NCBI GenBank assembly: GCA_017512555.1
Contig: JAFWFE010000085.1
Location: 1 to 61,022, forward strand
Origin: Solobacterium sp.
GTDB lineage: Bacteria; Bacillota_I; Bacilli_A; Erysipelotrichales; Erysipelotrichaceae
Direction: 5' to 3'
Length of the DNA: 61,022 nucleotides
Shown one piece after another: positions 44,698-53,081 of this stretch. Numbering within the stretch: the stretch's first letter is position 1; each line of letters starts with the position of its first letter. Position numbers and translations under genes: made by a program. The notes beneath the pieces were generated by a model. That model searched no databases, was not told where the DNA came from, and saw only the letters and a program-made list of their open reading frames with translations.

Positions 44698-45777
44698 TTA
44701 TTTTATTCTGTACTCCTTCAGGAACTCGTAATTGATATCCAGTCCTGCTCCTGGCGTACTGTTGGGTGATACTGTGCTCGTTTTCGGGTCGAAGTGCAGC
44801 GGGTTCATGAACGATTCATAGATCTTTGCGTCATACTGCGGCGGATAGAACTCTGCCATGATCACACCCGGTACTGCGCAGTCCAGATGCACATGGACCT
44901 GCTGCTGGCCATGAGGACTCAGGGCGATGTTATGTGCCTCTGCATACGCTGAGATCTTCAGATACTGCGTGATACCTCCCATCGAACAGGCATCCGGATT
45001 CAATATCTGCGGATGACTCTGATCGATCAGATCTCTGAATCCGTAGATCGTATATTCATTCTCGCCTGTTGCCAGAGGGATATGACTATGTTCCGCAAAA
45101 TACTTCATTCCCTCATAATCGTCCTGCATCACCGGTTCTTCAAACCAGTAAGGATGATAGTCTTCGATCATTCTGCTTAACTCCAATGCTTCATATGCCC
45201 TGTACGCACAGTTCGCATCAACCATCAGTCTGACATCATCACCGATGACTTCCCGTACTGCTTTGACTCTCCTGGCATCTTCCTCTAGGCTCAGTACACC
45301 GACTTTCATCTTGACGTTCTTTACACCCCAGCTCATGTACTCTTCCATCTCTGCCTGCAGTTCCGGGATTCCTTTTCCTTCACCGTAGTAGCCTCCCGCG
45401 ATATAGCAGGGAACACTGTCCCTGTAACCGCCGAGAAGTTTATACAGGGGCATATTCGCGGCCTTACTGCGGATATCCCATAAAGCGATATCCAGAGCCG
45501 AGATGCTTCTTGTCGAGATACTTCTTCTTCCGAGGAACTTCGGCACATACATCTTTTCAAAGAGTCTCTCAACATTCAGCGGATCTTCCCCAATCAGGAA
45601 AGGTTTCAGGTAATCGACATAATCTACGTTATAGCTTGTACCGTAGCCGGTAATACCTTCATCTGTTTCGATCACAGCCAGGTTCAGTTCATTGTGTGTA
45701 AAGATATGTTTGCCGTTCTGGATGGGCTTATCCTTCGGCCAGCGATAACTTTGGGCATATACATTCGTTATCTTCAT
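44698..45777 (-). CDS. mandelate racemase/muconate lactonizing enzyme family protein
   Basis: The 359-residue protein has the enolase-superfamily two-domain fold. The KxK catalytic motif is in NVKMKVG near residue 155. Metal ligands are the Asp in MVDANCAY, the Glu in WFEEPV, and the Glu in ATGENEY. The His base is in LSPHGQQQVHVH, placing it in the MR subgroup, which abstracts alpha protons of carboxylates. Reactions in this group include epimerisation and dehydration of acid sugars and amino-acid derivatives. GAGGAGG precedes the ATG. It lies between a carboxylate transporter and the C45 hydrolases. Confidence 0.9.
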   Translation of the reverse strand: MKITNVYAQSYRWPKDKPIQNGKHIFTHNELNLAVIETDEGITGYGTSYNVDYVDYLKPFLIGEDPLNVERLFEKMYVPKFLGRRSISTRSISALDIALWDIRSKAANMPLYKLLGGYRDSVPCYIAGGYYGEGKGIPELQAEMEEYMSWGVKNVKMKVGVLSLEEDARRVKAVREVIGDDVRLMVDANCAYRAYEALELSRMIEDYHPYWFEEPVMQDDYEGMKYFAEHSHIPLATGENEYTIYGFRDLIDQSHPQILNPDACSMGGITQYLKISAYAEAHNIALSPHGQQQVHVHLDCAVPGVIMAEFYPPQYDAKIYESFMNPLHFDPKTSTVSPNSTPGAGLDINYEFLKEYRIK

Positions 45778-45797
45778 AATGGCCTCCTCTTAATGTA

Positions 45798-47180
45798 TTA
45801 AGCGTAACCGATAACAGTAGCAATCATCAGCATGACGCAGCCGACAACGATCCACAACAGGAACAGCTTGATCATATAGCTGAACCACTTACCGAACGGG
45901 ATACCTGCGGCACCGACAAAGCCCATGGTTGCGGCAGCGTGCGGCAGAATGTTGTTGCAGAAGCCATCACCGAAGTTGAAGGTAAGAACAGCAGTCTGAC
46001 GGCTGATACCAACCAGGTCGGCAACCGGCACGAAGATCGGCATAACTGTAGCAGCCTGTCCGCTTCCGGATGTGATCAGGAAGTTGACCAGAATATTCAT
46101 CAGGAACATTGCAGGAGCAGCCAGCACATTCGGGAACAGATTGAGCAGACCGGCCAGTGCATGAACAAGGGTATCCATGATCTTGCCATCCTGCAGGATC
46201 AGGGAAATACTGTAAGCGAAACCGATCAGAGTAGCTGTAGCAGCCATACCCTTCATTCCATCCATGAAAGACTTATTCATATCCTCCAGGTTCATTTTGG
46301 ATACCAGACCGCAGAGAACACCCATATTGAGGAAGAGCGCTGAAGCCGTGGAATTGGACATAGTGCCCTGAATAGCCATATAGATCAGATATCCGATACC
46401 AATTACAACGATAACAGCGACAGGAATATGCTTCTTTTCCCACTTCGGCATTTTATCAAGATCATAATTAGTGCCAAGATCAACACCATAAACATAACTC
46501 TTTGTCGGATCTTCCTTGATTCTCTTTGCGTATCTGGAAACATACCATACCGCGACCAGATAGAACGGGATCATACAGACCAATCTGTACCACATACCGG
46601 AGAAAATCGGCAGTTCGGCAATCGTCTGTGCTGTACCTGTATTGGAAAGGTTCATAGCACCGCAGGAGAAGCCTACAGCACCGCCCAGCATGATCAGTGA
46701 TACACCGACGATCGCATCAAATCCCAAGGCAGCCGCAGCCACAAGGCCCAGAGGAGCCAGCGGGATAAATGTATTCAGGTTAATCGGTACACAGAGAATC
46801 GCAAACAAGCCCATAATCAGTGCAATAACAACTGTTTCCTTACCTTTTACCTTCTGACCGAGGGTAGAAGCTGCAGCCTGGAACATACCTGTTCCAAGGA
46901 CGATACCAAGTCCGCCGCCGCTAAGCATCAATGAGAAGATGATACCGCGGGCATTTGTCATGCCGTCAAATACATACTTCAGTACAGACAGCGGATTGAC
47001 CGGACTCTTTTCCACATATGTAAATGAATTAGGATCTACAACCGTTTGTCCTGCTTCATTTGTGATTCTTGCATATTCACCTGCAGGAACGATCCAGGTC
47101 AGAATAGCAGCCAAAACCATAACTGCCAGAATGATTACCAGAGAAGGTGGTACTTTTAATTTTTTCTTCGTGTCAGACAT
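45798..47180 (-). CDS. YfcC-family transporter
   Basis: The 460-residue protein has about 12 membrane helices and matches the YfcC/DcuC-like ion-transporter superfamily: LTWIVPAGEYARITNEAGQT, then PNSFTYVEKSPVNPLSV at the N-terminus and FLITSGSGQAATVMPIFVPV in the core re-entrant region. Such carriers take up dicarboxylates, short peptides or other carboxylates. It is the first gene of a leftward operon of five more genes, so it presumably imports the operon's substrate. A weak promoter and a perfect palindrome lie in the 250-base gap before it. Confidence 0.85.
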   Translation of the reverse strand: MSDTKKKLKVPPSLVIILAVMVLAAILTWIVPAGEYARITNEAGQTVVDPNSFTYVEKSPVNPLSVLKYVFDGMTNARGIIFSLMLSGGGLGIVLGTGMFQAAASTLGQKVKGKETVVIALIMGLFAILCVPINLNTFIPLAPLGLVAAAALGFDAIVGVSLIMLGGAVGFSCGAMNLSNTGTAQTIAELPIFSGMWYRLVCMIPFYLVAVWYVSRYAKRIKEDPTKSYVYGVDLGTNYDLDKMPKWEKKHIPVAVIVVIGIGYLIYMAIQGTMSNSTASALFLNMGVLCGLVSKMNLEDMNKSFMDGMKGMAATATLIGFAYSISLILQDGKIMDTLVHALAGLLNLFPNVLAAPAMFLMNILVNFLITSGSGQAATVMPIFVPVADLVGISRQTAVLTFNFGDGFCNNILPHAAATMGFVGAAGIPFGKWFSYMIKLFLLWIVVGCVMLMIATVIGYA

Positions 47181-47231
47181 TTTTTTATTCCCCTTTCATT
47201 GATTTGCCTCACTTACAATTAACTAAGCTTA

Positions 47232-47245
47232 AACAAGTACTTGTT
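47232..47245. promoter_or_regulatory. candidate operator palindrome of the YfcC operon
   Basis: AACAAGTACTTGTT is a perfect 14-base palindrome between a TTGAAA -35 and a weak TGTTTA -10 on the minus strand. A half-site ACAAGT recurs at 47272. Confidence 0.5.
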
Positions 47246-47307
47246 GTTACAATTTCAATTTAGTTTAGAGAACAAGTGATGTCTAATACACGTTTGATGA
47301 TGTTCAC

Positions 47308-47325
47308 GATAACTGATCAGTTATC
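47308..47325. promoter_or_regulatory. perfect 18-base palindrome before the YfcC operon
   Basis: GATAACTGATCAGTTATC is a perfect palindrome next to the lysR terminator and about 65 bases upstream of the first palindrome. It could be a second operator. Confidence 0.4.
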
Positions 47326-47326
47326 C

Positions 47327-47361
47327 AAAAAAACCTGAAGCGTAGATTTTTACTCTTCAGG
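47327..47361 (-). terminator. terminator of the LysR gene
   Basis: The stem CCTGAAG / CTTCAGG with a 14-base loop is followed by seven T on the minus strand, between the lysR stop and the YfcC operon. The plus strand reading also ends in TTTTT. Confidence 0.75.
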
Positions 47362-47430
47362 GTTTTTGCTGGCTTTTGTTTTTTTCTTTTCTGCGTAAAT
47401 ATCGCATTGCTATCATTGATACTTCACGGA

Positions 47431-48387
47431 TCAGTAATAATTCCGTATATTCAGTTTTGGCTCGTTGTTCACGATCCTTCTTGTCAATTCAATCACCTTC
47501 CGAGCGAATGGCGAAAGACCCACCGTTGAATTATACGCAGCTACTACGTACCGCTCCATCGATGCTCCGTTGATTCGGGCGATTACCGGCATGGTATACG
47601 GTTTAGGCGGCAGGAAGGAACTTTCGGGTGTCAGCACAAGACCAGTGCCGTAACAAGACAGCTGAAATGCCGTATCACTGTTGTTGATCTCTACCAGATC
47701 TCCCGGTACGATATTGAACTCCTCAAAAATCTTTCTCGTATATCTGTACAATCCGAAGCCTTCTGATGGTACGATAAATGTCTGATCATTGAGTTCTTCC
47801 GGAGAAATATTCAGCGGATGATCAAAGCCGTTTCCAGTGATATCTTTTCCTTCCAGAAGCGGATGTCCGTACGGGATAATCAGATAGATCTGTTCCGTGT
47901 AGAGAGATTCATAGCTGATACCAAGCTGACGGATAGGCAACGTTGTGATACCGAAGTCCATCGTTCCCGTCATCAGTTGCTGTTCTGCTGCATCTGCGTT
48001 TACTTCTACGATCTTGATATCAAGTTCCGGAAAATGAATCTTATATGCAGGAAGAAGATACGGAAGCCAGTCGCATCCCCTGGTATTTCCGATGCCTACA
48101 GTCAGTCTCCCTGCGCGATGATTCGCCAGTTCTTCCATCTCATTTTCAAACTTTTGCTGAACGCGGATAACTTTCTCCATCTCCTGCATAAAACGTTCGC
48201 CGGCATATGTCAGTGTTACAGGATTCTGTGACCGGTCAAAAATCTTGATATTATAGTAATTTTCGACTTTGTTGATGAAATTACTCAAAGCAGGCTGAGA
48301 TATAAACAGTTTCTCAGCAGCCCGTGTGATATTTTTTTCTTCGACTACAGTTTTTAGATATGCAAATTTTTCTGGTGTGATCTTCAT
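47431..48387 (-). CDS. LysR-family regulator of the island operon
   Basis: The 318-residue protein (from the ATG at 48387; the frame opens six codons earlier at a TTG) has a LysR winged helix (FAYLKTVVEEKNITRAAEKL, then FISQPALSNFINKVENYYN) and the effector domain (LTVGIGNTRGCDWLPYLLPA). It lies immediately upstream of the YfcC/enolase/C45 operon in the same direction, separated by a terminator and two palindromes. It is therefore the likely regulator of that operon. No strong ribosome site is visible. Confidence 0.88.
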   Translation of the reverse strand: MKITPEKFAYLKTVVEEKNITRAAEKLFISQPALSNFINKVENYYNIKIFDRSQNPVTLTYAGERFMQEMEKVIRVQQKFENEMEELANHRAGRLTVGIGNTRGCDWLPYLLPAYKIHFPELDIKIVEVNADAAEQQLMTGTMDFGITTLPIRQLGISYESLYTEQIYLIIPYGHPLLEGKDITGNGFDHPLNISPEELNDQTFIVPSEGFGLYRYTRKIFEEFNIVPGDLVEINNSDTAFQLSCYGTGLVLTPESSFLPPKPYTMPVIARINGASMERYVVAAYNSTVGLSPFARKVIELTRRIVNNEPKLNIRNYY

Positions 48388-48490
48388 ATTTTTATCATAA
48401 CGCAAAATGAGTCATTTTATTCCAGTTCTGCCATTTCCGTTTATTTATAGATTTAATAACATTCCGATTATACATCCTGCAATGTTATTA

Positions 48491-48816
48491 TCAGACGATC
48501 TCGTCAAAACCGTTTTCTTCCGCTTCCTTGATCCGGTAATACAATGTGCGCCTGGATACGCCCAGTTCCTTTGCCACTGCCGCAGCGCCGATCTCCTTCA
48601 TCCTTGCTTTGATCTCTGCCAGCGGGATCTTTCCGTAACCTCCCTGATACTTCAGGCCAAGGGATACACGGCCGGCATTTCTCTTTCTGGCATTATTAAA
48701 GCAGACCCTGCCGGAAGTACAGGTTTTAACGACGTGGCAAAAGTACCTGCCGAAGAACTGCCGCATCCTCCCAGCAATACAATCATGGCAAACATACAGG
48801 TAATATGACGTTTCAT
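48491..48816 (-). pseudogene. composite remnant: lipoprotein start joined to a HTH-protein C-terminus
   Basis: A strong ribosome site (AAGGAGG) precedes an ATG at 48816 encoding a lipoprotein signal (MKRHITCMFAMIVLLGGCGS) that runs on for 54 residues to a stop at 48652. In another frame, the segment down to 48491 encodes an Arg-rich region and a helix-turn-helix end (RNAGRVSLGLKYQGGYGK, then AVAKELGVSRRTLYYRIKEA). Neither looks like a complete protein. The simplest reading is a deletion joining the start of a lost lipoprotein to the end of a lost DNA-binding protein. The 54-codon lipopeptide might still be made. Confidence 0.55.
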
Positions 48817-48826
48817 GAGTCCTCCT

Positions 48827-48842
48827 TGTGATCTGTGTCACA
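48827..48842. promoter_or_regulatory. CRP/FNR-type palindrome upstream of the remnant
   Basis: TGTGATCTGTGTCACA matches TGTGA-N6-TCACA exactly. It lies just upstream of the AAGGAGG ribosome site, so it may be an old operator of the lost lipoprotein gene. Confidence 0.4.
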
Positions 48843-48934
48843 GAATTAAGCATTATCTCTTCGGAAACTTATGATTCTCTACAGTATAATCATACACGAT
48901 TATCTGGTGCTTATGGAAATATACACACAAACAG

Positions 48935-48956
48935 AAAAAAGCGGCATTTCTGCCGC
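48935..48956 (-). terminator. terminator of rplK-rplA
   Basis: The stem GCGGCA / TGCCGC with a GAAA loop is followed by six T on the minus strand, 24 bases past the rplA stop. It closes the rplKA operon before the accessory island. Confidence 0.85.
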
Positions 48957-48979
48957 CTTCTGTTTTCCTGTAAATTGTC

Positions 48980-49657
48980 TTAGTCTACAGAAACTCTTAC
49001 ACCAGGACCCATAGAAGTGGATACGGTGATGGACTTCATGTATGCGCCTTTGACAGCTGCAGGTTTAACCTTTACCAGCTGGTCATAAACAGCCTTGAAG
49101 TTCTCTGCCAGAGCTTCATCCGTGAAAGAGCACTTGCCGATCGGAACATTGAGGTTACCCTCTCTGTCAACACGGTATTCGATCTGACCTTTTTTGATCT
49201 CTTCGATCGCATGAGCTACATCCATGGTAACTGTACCGGTCTTAGGGTTAGGCATTAAGCCTTTCGGACCTAATAATCTACCTAATTTACCGAGCTGTCC
49301 CATCATATCCGGTGTAGCAACGATAATGTCAAATCCTAACCAGCCCTTCTGGATCTCTTCAATCTTATCAGCGCCGCCGACAAAATCTGCACCAGCAGCC
49401 GTAGCTTCATCAACTTTCGCACCCTGAGTAATGACAAGGACTTTCTTTGTCTTACCGGTACCGCGCGGCAGTGTCATCGCACCACGGATATTCTGGTCAG
49501 CCTGACGAGGGTCAACATTCAGACGGAAGTTTGCCTCAACAGTCGCATCAAACTTTGCATAACATGTTTCTTTCGCTAACTTGATACCATCAGCGTAGGG
49601 AATCGTTGTTGTACGGTCAACCTTGGCCAATGCTTCTCTGTATTTTCTTCCAGCCAT
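48980..49657 (-). CDS. rplA: 50S ribosomal protein L1
   Basis: The 225-residue protein is full-length L1: [20 protein letters not shown], then [36 protein letters not shown] and the signature [18 protein letters not shown]1 binds 23S rRNA at the mobile stalk and represses the rplKA mRNA. It follows rplK by three bases. Confidence 0.98.
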   Translation of the reverse strand: MAGRKYREALAKVDRTTTIPYADGIKLAKETCYAKFDATVEANFRLNVDPRQADQNIRGAMTLPRGTGKTKKVLVITQGAKVDEATAAGADFVGGADKIEEIQKGWLGFDIIVATPDMMGQLGKLGRLLGPKGLMPNPKTGTVTMDVAHAIEEIKKGQIEYRVDREGNLNVPIGKCSFTDEALAENFKAVYDQLVKVKPAAVKGAYMKSITVSTSMGPGVRVSVD

Positions 49658-49660
49658 GAA

Positions 49661-50086
49661 TTAGCCCTCCCATCCTTCAATGGTAATACCCATGTTACGG
49701 GCAGTACCGGCAACGATACGCATAGCACCTTCAACATCATTCGCATTCAGATCCGGCATTTTGTATTCCGCAATCTCACGAAGCTGAGCTTCTGTAATCT
49801 TGCCTGCCTTCACGGAATTCGGTGTTCCGGATGCCTTGTCGATGCCTGCAGCCTTCTTCAGTAAGAACGCTGCCGGAGTTGTCTTGATGACGAACTCAAA
49901 GGACTTGTCTTCATACGCTGTAATAATTACAGGAACGATGTCACCGCGGCGGTCTGCTGTCTTTGCGTTGAAATCTGTGCAGAACTGCGGCATGTTAATT
50001 CCTGCGGATGCCAGTGCAGGACCTGGTTTTGCTTGCCCAGCCATAAACTGAAGCTTGCAGACTTTTGCAACTTTCTTTCTTGCCAT
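49661..50086 (-). CDS. rplK: 50S ribosomal protein L11
   Basis: The start at 50086 ([20 protein letters not shown]) has AAGGAGG eight bases upstream. The open frame runs seven codons further. The 141-residue protein has the N-terminal Pro-rich domain ([16 protein letters not shown]) and the RNA-binding C-terminal domain ([20 protein letters not shown]). L11 forms the GTPase-associated centre and is the target site region of thiopeptides. Confidence 0.97.
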   Translation of the reverse strand: MARKKVAKVCKLQFMAGQAKPGPALASAGINMPQFCTDFNAKTADRRGDIVPVIITAYEDKSFEFVIKTTPAAFLLKKAAGIDKASGTPNSVKAGKITEAQLREIAEYKMPDLNANDVEGAMRIVAGTARNMGITIEGWEG

Positions 50087-50123
50087 GTGCTTTTCCTCCT
50101 TGATCATTCAGAAAGTCACATGC

Positions 50124-50158
50124 AGTGGTTAACGAATGAGCTGCTCATTCTCCCACGC
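50124..50158 (-). promoter_or_regulatory. candidate L1-binding leader of rplK-rplA
   Basis: On the minus strand the leader forms GTGG / CCAC around GGAGAATGAG-CAG-CTCATTC and an asymmetric GTTAA. The same folded shape, with a GGGAG bulge, resembles the L1 site of 23S rRNA that bacterial rplKA mRNAs copy for autoregulation. Confidence 0.55.
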
Positions 50159-50187
50159 ATGAACACACAAAAAACATGTGCTTTATT

Positions 50188-50216
50188 AGTTTATCTCTCT
50201 TTATAACCCACGTCAA
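50188..50216 (-). promoter_or_regulatory. sigma-A promoter of rplK-rplA
   Basis: TTGACG (50211-50216), a 17-base spacer and TAAACT (50188-50193) lie on the minus strand, just past the methyltransferase stop. Confidence 0.75.
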
Positions 50217-50222
50217 TGATAA

Positions 50223-50879
50223 TTATAGGACAACCGCATACATCAGACTTGTAAAGTCCGGAAGTGACGCTGTTATCCCTTCTTCAATGATCCTGAAGTT
50301 GTTTTCTGCCAGTTCCCTGCGGAATGTATCCCGGCTGATCATCCGGCAGGAAGTCGAAGCGACGGTCATCTCCTGTCCGCTTTCCTGGTGGATACGTGTG
50401 ACATCGCGGTATGCCTGCGCAGGATCTGTGGTAAACTCGGTATCTCCGTCACCCATCGTACAGATCAGCGCATAACCGCCTTTTTTCAGATGCCCGCGGA
50501 TAAATTGATAAAACTGTCTTCTGTCTGTATCCTCAATAAGCATATGCAGTACAGCTACAGAATAGATAAACCCGAAGGATTGATCCATCATATCCCGGCA
50601 GACATCCAGGATACGGAAAGCATCTGTTTTTTCCGGCATCTGCGTCCGGCAGTAACGGACAGCTTCTTCTGAAACATCCACGCCGCAGCATTTATATCCT
50701 TGATGAAGCAGGTACAGGATATTCCTGCCTTCTCCGCATCCGAGATCCAGTATTTCTTCATCCGGAGCGTATTTCCGGATCATCTCTTCGACAACCGGTG
50801 TAGGTGTGCGGGAAGACCAGGATACACCGTATTCGTGAACCTGCCGGTAACGCTTATCGTACGCTTCGTAGTATTTCAT
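50223..50879 (-). CDS. class I SAM-dependent methyltransferase
   Basis: The ATG at 50879 overlaps the MATE stop by four bases (ATGA) and is preferred over one six codons earlier. The 218-residue protein has SAM motif I ILDLGCGEGRNILYLLHQGY near residue 42, VDVSEEAVRYC, and motif YSVAVLHML. It resembles TehB/UbiE-like small-molecule methyltransferases. The translational coupling to a MATE exporter hints at joint handling of a xenobiotic or metabolite, but that is inference. Confidence 0.82.
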   Translation of the reverse strand: MKYYEAYDKRYRQVHEYGVSWSSRTPTPVVEEMIRKYAPDEEILDLGCGEGRNILYLLHQGYKCCGVDVSEEAVRYCRTQMPEKTDAFRILDVCRDMMDQSFGFIYSVAVLHMLIEDTDRRQFYQFIRGHLKKGGYALICTMGDGDTEFTTDPAQAYRDVTRIHQESGQEMTVASTSCRMISRDTFRRELAENNFRIIEEGITASLPDFTSLMYAVVL

Positions 50880-52285
50880 GCCAGATTCTTCAGCCATTTC
50901 TCACGTTTCAGCCGGATCAGCAATACAATCCCCAGAACACATAGCTGAGTAGCCATGGCGATCCAGGCACCATATAAGCCCATGGATTTCGTCAGAATCA
51001 TAGCCATGACAATTCTTACACCCCAGATACTGAAGATACTCATCAATCCCGGAACCAATGTATCCCCGGCACCACGAAGAGCACCAGTCGCCACAATGGA
51101 CGCTCCGAACAACGGTTCTGCGAGAAGCTCGATACGTAATACTTCTACACCGAGTTTCTGTACCTCCGCCACCGGAGTCAGGAAACGGAATACGGCAGGA
51201 CTGGCGAAGAACATGAGGATCGCCATCACTGTCATGATCGCCATGCCGAAGAACGTCGTCAGCCACGCAAAACCACGCGCAAGATCCTTACGTTCCGCAC
51301 CGATACTCTGACCAACCAGGGTAGTTGCGGCAGAACCTGTACCATAACCCGGCATATAACAGATGGATTCCGCCGTAATAGCGAATGAATTTGCGGCAAT
51401 CGCGATCGTTCCCAAAGGAGCGATGATCCTGGTCTGGGCAATCTGCGCAAGACTGCTTCCTGCCTGTTCCAGCAACATCGGCAGACCGATATGCAGAGCT
51501 TCAGACATGACGCTTTTCTGTGGTTTCCAGCTCCCTTTTTCCTTTGTGATCGATAATACCGGTGACTTCACCAGACAGTTGTACAAGGTAAAGAATGATG
51601 CCACCAGAATTGCCAGAGAAGTACCTAACTGGGCACCGATTACTCCCAGACCTGCGCCGGGCATATGAATATCCATACCCAGCAGAGTAACATCTCTGGC
51701 CGGGAAGATCAGGAAATAGTTAAAGATCACATCCAGGAAACAGGTCATGGCACTGATGATACTCGGAGTCTTCATATTCCCAGAACACTGTAACATACTG
51801 TGCGCCAGAGAATTCAGTTCTCTGACCGGCAGGAAGATACAGAAGATCATGAAATACATCTTCGCGTTGTACCAGAGAGACTGTTCTGCCCCAAGCCACT
51901 GCGGAAGTTTCATACTGATCAGAATCCCAAATAAGGCAATACCCAGTGAGAAACAAAATGAGATAAGCATCGCCTGCCGCAGGATAGATCTGGCCTTCGT
52001 ATAATTCCTGGCTCCGATCGCATGCGCAACCTGCACGGAAAACCCGGCAGAACTGGACCAGATAAAACTCCCCATAAACCATGTGCTGGAAGCTACCAGG
52101 CCAATGGAAGCCGAAGCCGCCGCGCCTAAAGAACCAGCCATAGCCGCATCGATATACTGCATCATGATTTCGGTAACCTGTGCAAGCATACCGGGAAGAT
52201 TAAGCCGGAAAACAACGTTCAGACGTTCGCTGATCGTGGAATGTTCTTTTTGTAAGATTTTACTTAATGCTGTACTTTCACTCAT
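50876..52285 (-). CDS. MATE family efflux transporter, copy 1
   Basis: The 469-residue protein has 12 membrane helices in two homologous halves, with MATE features such as LPGMLAQVTEIMMQYIDAAM, ASIGLVASSTWFMGSFIW and GLPMLLEQAGSSLAQIAQTR. MATE carriers expel cationic drugs or metabolites with Na+ or H+. I place the start at 52285, since the longer frame begins inside the nusG terminator hairpin. No clear ribosome site is seen at either. It interrupts the usual nusG-rplK order. Confidence 0.88.
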   Translation of the reverse strand: MSESTALSKILQKEHSTISERLNVVFRLNLPGMLAQVTEIMMQYIDAAMAGSLGAAASASIGLVASSTWFMGSFIWSSSAGFSVQVAHAIGARNYTKARSILRQAMLISFCFSLGIALFGILISMKLPQWLGAEQSLWYNAKMYFMIFCIFLPVRELNSLAHSMLQCSGNMKTPSIISAMTCFLDVIFNYFLIFPARDVTLLGMDIHMPGAGLGVIGAQLGTSLAILVASFFTLYNCLVKSPVLSITKEKGSWKPQKSVMSEALHIGLPMLLEQAGSSLAQIAQTRIIAPLGTIAIAANSFAITAESICYMPGYGTGSAATTLVGQSIGAERKDLARGFAWLTTFFGMAIMTVMAILMFFASPAVFRFLTPVAEVQKLGVEVLRIELLAEPLFGASIVATGALRGAGDTLVPGLMSIFSIWGVRIVMAMILTKSMGLYGAWIAMATQLCVLGIVLLIRLKREKWLKNLA

Positions 52286-52293
52286 AGTAAGAT

Positions 52294-52316
52294 AATGGCT
52301 GCCTCTGGCAGCCATT
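52294..52316 (-). terminator. hairpin after nusG
   Basis: A perfect 10-base stem (AATGGCTGCC / GGCAGCCATT) with a 3-base loop lies just beyond the nusG stop. The U tract is poor, so it may be a weak terminator or a processing site. Confidence 0.55.
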
Positions 52317-52318
52317 GA

Positions 52319-52882
52319 TTAATCCGTAACTTTCTGAAGATCGCTGTAGTTGATATCTGTCGGTGTTTCACGTCCGAACAACATGGTCATGACACTGGCA
52401 ACCTGTGCCTGGTCATTCATGGAGTTAACACGTCCCTCCATACCGCTGAACGGACCGGTAAGAATACGTACCGTATCCCCGACCGTGAAGTCCACAACCA
52501 CTTTCTTATCGCTCTGACCCATACGTCTCAGGATAGATTCCATCTCATCCGGAGATACCGGGAACGGCTTGGCACCGCCGCCGGAAGATCCGATAAATCC
52601 TGTGACACCTGGAGTATTACGTACTACATACCAGGCTTCATCTGTCATACGCATTTCCACAAATACATAACCAGGGAAGATATTCTTCATGGTTTCGATC
52701 TGTTTACCGTTCTTGATATCAATGACAGGTTCTTCCGCTACCAGTACACGGAACAGGGAATCCTGAATACCCATGGATTCTACACGTTTTTCCAGGTTAT
52801 CCTTAACTCTGTTCTCATGACCGGAGTATGTATTTACGACATACCACCGTCTTTCTTCTTCGTTATGATTTTTCTCTGTCAT
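52319..52882 (-). CDS. nusG: transcription antitermination/pausing factor NusG
   Basis: The 187-residue protein has the NGN domain (RRWYVVNTYSGHENRVKDNL, then MKNIFPGYVFVEMRMTDEAW) and a KOW domain at the end (FTVGDTVRILTGPFSGMEGR). NusG binds the RNA polymerase clamp and couples it to Rho or the ribosome. It starts three bases after secE. Confidence 0.97.
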   Translation of the reverse strand: MTEKNHNEEERRWYVVNTYSGHENRVKDNLEKRVESMGIQDSLFRVLVAEEPVIDIKNGKQIETMKNIFPGYVFVEMRMTDEAWYVVRNTPGVTGFIGSSGGGAKPFPVSPDEMESILRRMGQSDKKVVVDFTVGDTVRILTGPFSGMEGRVNSMNDQAQVASVMTMLFGRETPTDINYSDLQKVTD

Positions 52883-52885
52883 AGT

Positions 52886-53071
52886 TTACGCTCCGATCCC
52901 GATAAACTTCAGCAGATATGTTACCAGGAAATCACATAATACAAAGAATAATGCGAAGAAACCGGTGAAGAGTACTACTTCTGCCGTATTACTTCCGATA
53001 TCTTTCCACTTTGGCCAGCGAACACGTTTCGCTTCCTTCTGTATACCGCTCCAGCTAAATGTCTTATCCAT
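52886..53071 (-). CDS. secE: preprotein translocase subunit SecE
   Basis: The 61-residue protein is the short Firmicutes SecE: an amphipathic helix (QKEAKRVRWPKWKDIGSNTA) then a single membrane helix (VVLFTGFFALFFVLCDFLVT). It clamps SecY in the translocon. AGGAGG immediately after the rpmG stop serves as its ribosome site. Confidence 0.95.
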   Translation of the reverse strand: MDKTFSWSGIQKEAKRVRWPKWKDIGSNTAEVVLFTGFFALFFVLCDFLVTYLLKFIGIGA

Positions 53072-53081
53072 GGTGGTCCTC

